The notes below the pieces were generated by a model. It did no database searches, had not been told where the DNA came from, and worked only from the letters and a program-made list of their open reading frames with translations. Positions 60,969-64,000 of a stretch of 64,000 nucleotides of DNA are shown piece after piece. The stretch is from an uncultured Desulfobacter sp. (GTDB lineage: Bacteria; Desulfobacterota; Desulfobacteria; Desulfobacterales; Desulfobacteraceae), in NCBI RefSeq assembly GCF_963664415.1, contig NZ_OY761440.1, positions 868,001 to 932,000 of the forward strand, written 5' to 3'. Both the position numbers and the translations under genes were made by a program. How positions within the stretch are numbered: the stretch's first letter is position 1; each line of letters starts with the position of its first letter.

Positions 60969-61565
60969 TCAAGAAGCAAAAAAAAGTGAAGGGATGAGTA
61001 TTTTCAAGCCAAGTCCGATTAATATAATGCCGCCCACAACCTCCATTTTACTGCCAAAGGCAGAGCCAACCCGTTTGCCGATATATATGGCGGCCACGGA
61101 CATGGCACAGGTAATAATGCCGATCAAGGCAGATGGATACCAGATATTGACATCCATCACGGCCAGTCCCAGGCCGATGGCCAGGGCATCGATGCTTGTG
61201 GCAACACTGAGCATGACCATGGTCAGGCCCTTGGAAGGATCCCTGTGAAGGCACTCTTCGGTGTGTGTTAAGCCTTCGCGAACCATGCGCCCGCCCACAA
61301 AGGCCAGCAGGCCAAAGGCGATCCAGTGGTCCACGGCACGGACATATGCGACAAATCCAGTCCCGAGAAACCAACCGACCACCGGCATCATGAACTGAAA
61401 CAAACCAAAGTGAAACGCCAGACGGAACACTGCCCGCGGGTCTTGTGCATGCCCGCAGGCCGCAGCAGCCATGGACACCGCCGAGGCATCCATGGCCAGT
61501 CCGATGGAAATGACAACAATATCGAACAAATGCATTGTATGTTTATTATCCGTTGGCGGCAGCAA
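60969..61565 (-). CDS. mntP: Putative manganese efflux pump MntP
   Basis: This 198-residue membrane protein has six spans (DUF204/MntP family): LAMDASAVSMAAAACGH near the N-terminus and SIDALAIGLGLAVMDVNI in the second half are the paired Asp-bearing helices of Mn2+ exporters. It starts 22 bp after the cytochrome gene; no yybP-ykoY riboswitch is visible in that short gap. Confidence 0.92.
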   Translation of the reverse strand: MLPPTDNKHTMHLFDIVVISIGLAMDASAVSMAAAACGHAQDPRAVFRLAFHFGLFQFMMPVVGWFLGTGFVAYVRAVDHWIAFGLLAFVGGRMVREGLTHTEECLHRDPSKGLTMVMLSVATSIDALAIGLGLAVMDVNIWYPSALIGIITCAMSVAAIYIGKRVGSAFGSKMEVVGGIILIGLGLKILIPSLFFAS

Positions 61566-61587
61566 AGACTGCCGTCATTTTAAGCCA

Positions 61588-62955
61588 TTAAAATATTTTG
61601 CTTACCGCAGCCATCTCCACCACCGGCAAAGGCCCTAACGGATCGCCAGGCAATTGATTGAGAATTTTCTGCGGCATGGACCGGTACAGCAGGCGCGCGG
61701 TCAGCGTGTACCCACTTTGGGGGACAGGATCTAATCCAAATAAATGGGATACGCTTTCGCCTACAGGAATCCGGGTGTCAGATAAAATTTCCTTGGCTTT
61801 GGCAATGTTGGCCACAGGATTGCCGTTGCCGTCCCCAAAAATGGTATTAAATATCACCGTATCTTCCGGCAGTTCATTGTTTTCATCAGGAACGCCGGTC
61901 TGGTATACGATGCTTCCATCGCTGTCCGCCAATGTCACTTCAATCCATACCTGGCGCATATCCGTCAATCCCGTGGGCAGGCTGTGTCCGGCGCCCGTAT
62001 TGGCGACAACTACCCGGACGGCGTTATCTTTTTCCACCTCTAGATAAAGTTGGGCCGCATGCTTTAGACGCGCCACAGCCATATCGGATTTCTCCTGGTC
62101 GGAAAACATTTGGGGCAAGCCGGAATTGGCACCCACAAAATAGTGGGTAAAAATATGGGAACGCTGCTTTGCGTCCGGTGTGGCACTGCCCGGATTTTCA
62201 GGCCTCGGTGTGGAGGCGGTGGCAGGTACGCCCGGCCGCTGGTACATATGGCACCCCTGGCAGGAGATATGTTTTTCAGGGTCAGGGCTGTTGTACGGGC
62301 CCTTTTCCCATTCCGTGTATGTGGTTTCAAGGTCGGTGCCGAAAGCCACATGTTTAACATTATGGCAGGTACCGCAAATTTTTGAATCGGTATGCAGTTT
62401 TGAATACGCGGCATCGTGGAACTCAGGTTCCGTATCGTCAAAAGGCCCATGCTTGATACCGGGATCATCCTCGCCCTGACCGGGGGACAAGACCAAACCG
62501 TTGTTGTACATCTTGTTGACATCTACGGCCACATGGCAATAGTCGCATTGAATACCCTGGGCAGGAATTTCCTGAACGTCTGCAAACTCATCGGACACTT
62601 TTTGGGGAAAACCACTCACATATCCCACAGGGGTATGGCACTTCACGCATGACTCAGCCTCCTCAATATGGCCTGCTTCGGTCAGACCCTCAAGATAAAA
62701 TTTTGCCACCCGAGTATAGACCGGGTCTTGATGGGAAAGATGATGCATGGAATCCTGCCACTGGGCCATAATCTCATCATGGCACCCCCCGCAGGTTTCA
62801 GGGTCAATGAATTGATCCAGATTAAAGGTCAGTTCTTTGGAATGGGTGTCAACGGGCGGGGTCTCACCGCGAAAAATCCACACCAATACAAGACATAGGC
62901 AAACAAGCCCGCAAACGGTAGCGGCAGCCTGAATCCTTACTTTTGCTTTACTCAT
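61588..62955 (-). CDS. Membrane-anchored pentaheme cytochrome c
   Basis: This 455-residue protein has an N-terminal anchor (about 7-28), then five CxxCH heme motifs: CGGCH (55-59), CVKCH, CDYCH, CGTCH and CQGCH (the last near 205). The C-terminal half (about 250-455) lacks hemes and is strand-rich (DNAVRVVVANTGAGHSLPTG, then YTLTARLLYRSMPQKIL), as in the c554/octaheme-like family with a cupredoxin-like tail. Multiheme chains of this kind carry electrons in the periplasm. The start is ATG 62955 behind AAAAGGA; a TTG at 62976 is in frame. It is the first gene before mntP and the methyltransferase. Confidence 0.9.
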   Translation of the reverse strand: MSKAKVRIQAAATVCGLVCLCLVLVWIFRGETPPVDTHSKELTFNLDQFIDPETCGGCHDEIMAQWQDSMHHLSHQDPVYTRVAKFYLEGLTEAGHIEEAESCVKCHTPVGYVSGFPQKVSDEFADVQEIPAQGIQCDYCHVAVDVNKMYNNGLVLSPGQGEDDPGIKHGPFDDTEPEFHDAAYSKLHTDSKICGTCHNVKHVAFGTDLETTYTEWEKGPYNSPDPEKHISCQGCHMYQRPGVPATASTPRPENPGSATPDAKQRSHIFTHYFVGANSGLPQMFSDQEKSDMAVARLKHAAQLYLEVEKDNAVRVVVANTGAGHSLPTGLTDMRQVWIEVTLADSDGSIVYQTGVPDENNELPEDTVIFNTIFGDGNGNPVANIAKAKEILSDTRIPVGESVSHLFGLDPVPQSGYTLTARLLYRSMPQKILNQLPGDPLGPLPVVEMAAVSKIF

Positions 62956-63008
62956 GATAGCACAATCCTTTTTCAAAAAATGTCAAAATTTCCAGTCCCA
63001 CGGACCGA

Positions 63009-63164
63009 TCATTTTTTCGGAGCTCAGTATTTGCATGGGCCGCGCCCCTGTTGGTTGGCCCTTTGGGTTCCATTTGCGACCCACTCAAAATAGCGGACAA
63101 TAAAATTTTTTTTCTTCTCTTTCTTGGTGCCTGGTTTTATCCCGGAAACGTCACTATGCTTCAT
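63009..63164 (-). CDS. Small protein of 46 residues, possibly extended through TGA as CxxU protein
   Basis: ATG 63164 overlaps the DHFR-like gene end by 11 bases. The reading KEKKKNFIVRYFEWVANGTQ then RANQQGRGPCKY ends at TGA 63026-63024. It has a conserved-looking amphipathic YFEWVANG segment. If TGA is read as selenocysteine the protein continues U-APKK and stops at TGA 63011-63009, giving CKYU, a CxxU redox motif. A weak stem CGGTCC-gtg-GGACTG starts about 16 nt after the TGA. The short form is more likely on this evidence; no family name can be given. Confidence 0.4.
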
Positions 63165-63672
63165 GGCTCACCACATGATAAATTAGTAAAAGATGCCCGT
63201 CTCCGAGATCCTGACAAGATTCAAGATTAAGCGTCGTGTCAAGATCAAGAGGTGGTGCAAACAAGGACAACCCTGAACCAAACAGCCTGGGCACCATGGT
63301 CAAATGCACCTGCGTGATCAGGTTGTCCCGGGCAAACAAGGTGTTGATGGTGGCTCCGCCAATTAGGGCCGCGCTGGTGTAACCCTTGTTCTCAAGGTCG
63401 TCAAGAATTTCAGCCGGGGACAGATCCGTAAATATCAGATTGTCCTGATCACTTTGCCTGGATTTATCCCGGGTCATAACAATATTCAGGCGACCGGGCA
63501 GTGGGGAGCCAAGGGTATCATAACTTTTTGATCCCATGATCATAACTCCTGCCTTTTTGGTCAGTTCCACAAAATATTTTTTATCGGCCTTGCCGGTCCA
63601 GTCCACAAGCTGACTGGAATGCTTTGCAATCTTACCGTCCACGGTTGAGGCCATCAGCAAAATGACTTCCAT
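63154..63672 (-). CDS. Dihydrofolate reductase/RibD-C-like oxidoreductase
   Basis: This 172-residue protein has the DHFR/RibD C-terminal fold: EVILLMASTVDGKIA at the start, VMIMGSKSYDTLGSPLPGRL, IVMTRDKSR, and ALIGGATINTLFARDNLITQ near the middle. It binds NADPH; the substrate could be a pterin or a pyrimidine intermediate. It is not a full FolA (no WxxL core). The start is ATG 63672. Confidence 0.88.
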   Translation of the reverse strand: MEVILLMASTVDGKIAKHSSQLVDWTGKADKKYFVELTKKAGVMIMGSKSYDTLGSPLPGRLNIVMTRDKSRQSDQDNLIFTDLSPAEILDDLENKGYTSAALIGGATINTLFARDNLITQVHLTMVPRLFGSGLSLFAPPLDLDTTLNLESCQDLGDGHLLLIYHVVSHEA

Positions 63673-63780
63673 ATGACTTTCCTGTTCAGATGGAAACAGG
63701 ACAGACAGACACCGTCATAGATCCGGCAGCACTGTCTATCCTGTTTGACTTTAAAAAAAAATCGAATATAAAATTACGAC

Positions 63781-64000
63781 TTATACCAGGCCCTCAAAAA
63801 AATCATTGCCCTTATCATCTACAAGGATAAATGCAGGAAATTTTTCAACCGTGATCATCCACACGGCTTCCATGCCCAGTTCTTCATATTCAACCAGCTC
63901 GACATTTTTAATAAAATCTTTGCCAAGACGTGCGGCCGGACCACCAGGTGAACCCAGGTAAAAACCACCGTAAGTCTTGCAGGAATCAGTAACGATCTGG
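63781..64000 (-). CDS. Fe-S fumarate hydratase, beta region (5' end outside window)
   Basis: The window ends inside this minus-strand gene; 72 residues are visible before TAA at 63781-63783. KTYGGFYLGSPGGPAARLGK, VELVEYEELGMEAVWMITVE and FPAFILVDDKGNDFF are typical of the C-terminal end of class I (4Fe-4S) fumarase beta subunits or of the fused enzyme. It is a TCA-cycle enzyme as expected for an anaerobe. Confidence 0.9.
   Translation of the reverse strand, partial: QIVTDSCKTYGGFYLGSPGGPAARLGKDFIKNVELVEYEELGMEAVWMITVEKFPAFILVDDKGNDFFEGLV

Noticed and set aside
1..64000. CRISPR arrays, intact insertion sequences, prophage, toxin-antitoxin pairs and rRNA
   Set aside because: No regularly spaced repeats, transposase, integrase, phage structural gene or rRNA-like stretch was seen on reading through both strands.

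Overview
The window looks like chromosomal DNA of a mesophilic, motile, strictly anaerobic deltaproteobacterium of the Desulfobacteraceae type (Desulfobacter or a close relative). This placement is an inference. It rests on the dense sigma-54 regulation, DASS-type anion transport, a multiheme cytochrome c, an Fe-S fumarase, a GNAT-fused acetyl-CoA hydrolase/transferase and the general look of the proteins. No rRNA is present to confirm it.

Layout. 1-7000: a two-component cluster (a partial response regulator, two free receivers, a REC-histidine kinase, a membrane histidine kinase and an NtrC-type regulator) built around a divalent-anion/Na+ symporter. 7000-12600: an accessory stretch with a possible double ribbon-helix-helix regulator divergent from two Hsp20 genes, a broken methyltransferase, a sulfotransferase, tRNA-Glu and tRNA-Lys, a TPR/glycosyltransferase-like protein and a remnant of a sialic-acid-synthase-type SAF domain. 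12600-15000: penicillin-binding protein 1A. 15500-18600: an unusual sigma-54-driven three-gene unit made of a cytoplasmic solute-binding-protein-like protein with a DUF1858 domain, a HypB-like GTPase with two CxxC pairs, and an ABC ATPase with its own DUF1858-like N-terminus; no permease is present. 18700-22700: hisI-hisG-aminotransferase-engB-era. 22800-27700: HNH nuclease, queF, dusB, a DUF1848 protein and a Usp protein.

27800-29600 holds what I consider the best find. A well-matched sigma-54 promoter precedes a 50-residue single-span membrane protein interrupted by an in-frame TGA. Reading the TGA as selenocysteine gives a coherent C-terminus with a U-x4-C pair, and a SECIS-like hairpin places a GGU loop 17 nt after the TGA. 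It is followed by a sigma-54 activator with a cysteine-rich PAS domain. A second, weaker CxxU candidate lies at 63009-63164.

29600-37600: a collapsed Old Yellow Enzyme pseudogene, putP, a second dihydrouridine synthase, a free-standing acyl-CoA ligase C-terminal domain with its own promoter, the CoA transferase-GNAT fusion, and lysA with an Lrp-type regulator. 37800-53600: a motility block. It begins with control genes (REC-GAF-HD-GYP, PilZ, CheX, CheY, a receiver-less sigma-54 activator, a large TPR protein and a sigma-54 response regulator) and continues as the operon flgB-flgC-fliE-fliF-fliG-fliH-fliI-fliJ-motE. Sigma-54 promoters lie before the TPR gene and before flgB. 53900-64000: housekeeping and envelope genes (ABM protein, beta-CASP nuclease, DUF4197, AsmA, Tpx, DNA methyltransferase, MntP, five-heme cytochrome, DHFR-like reductase and a partial fumarase beta region).

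Three related hairpin-forming repeats (168-289, 3998-4063, 22707-22786) each start within a few bases of a stop codon. I see no CRISPR array, intact insertion sequence, prophage or rRNA.
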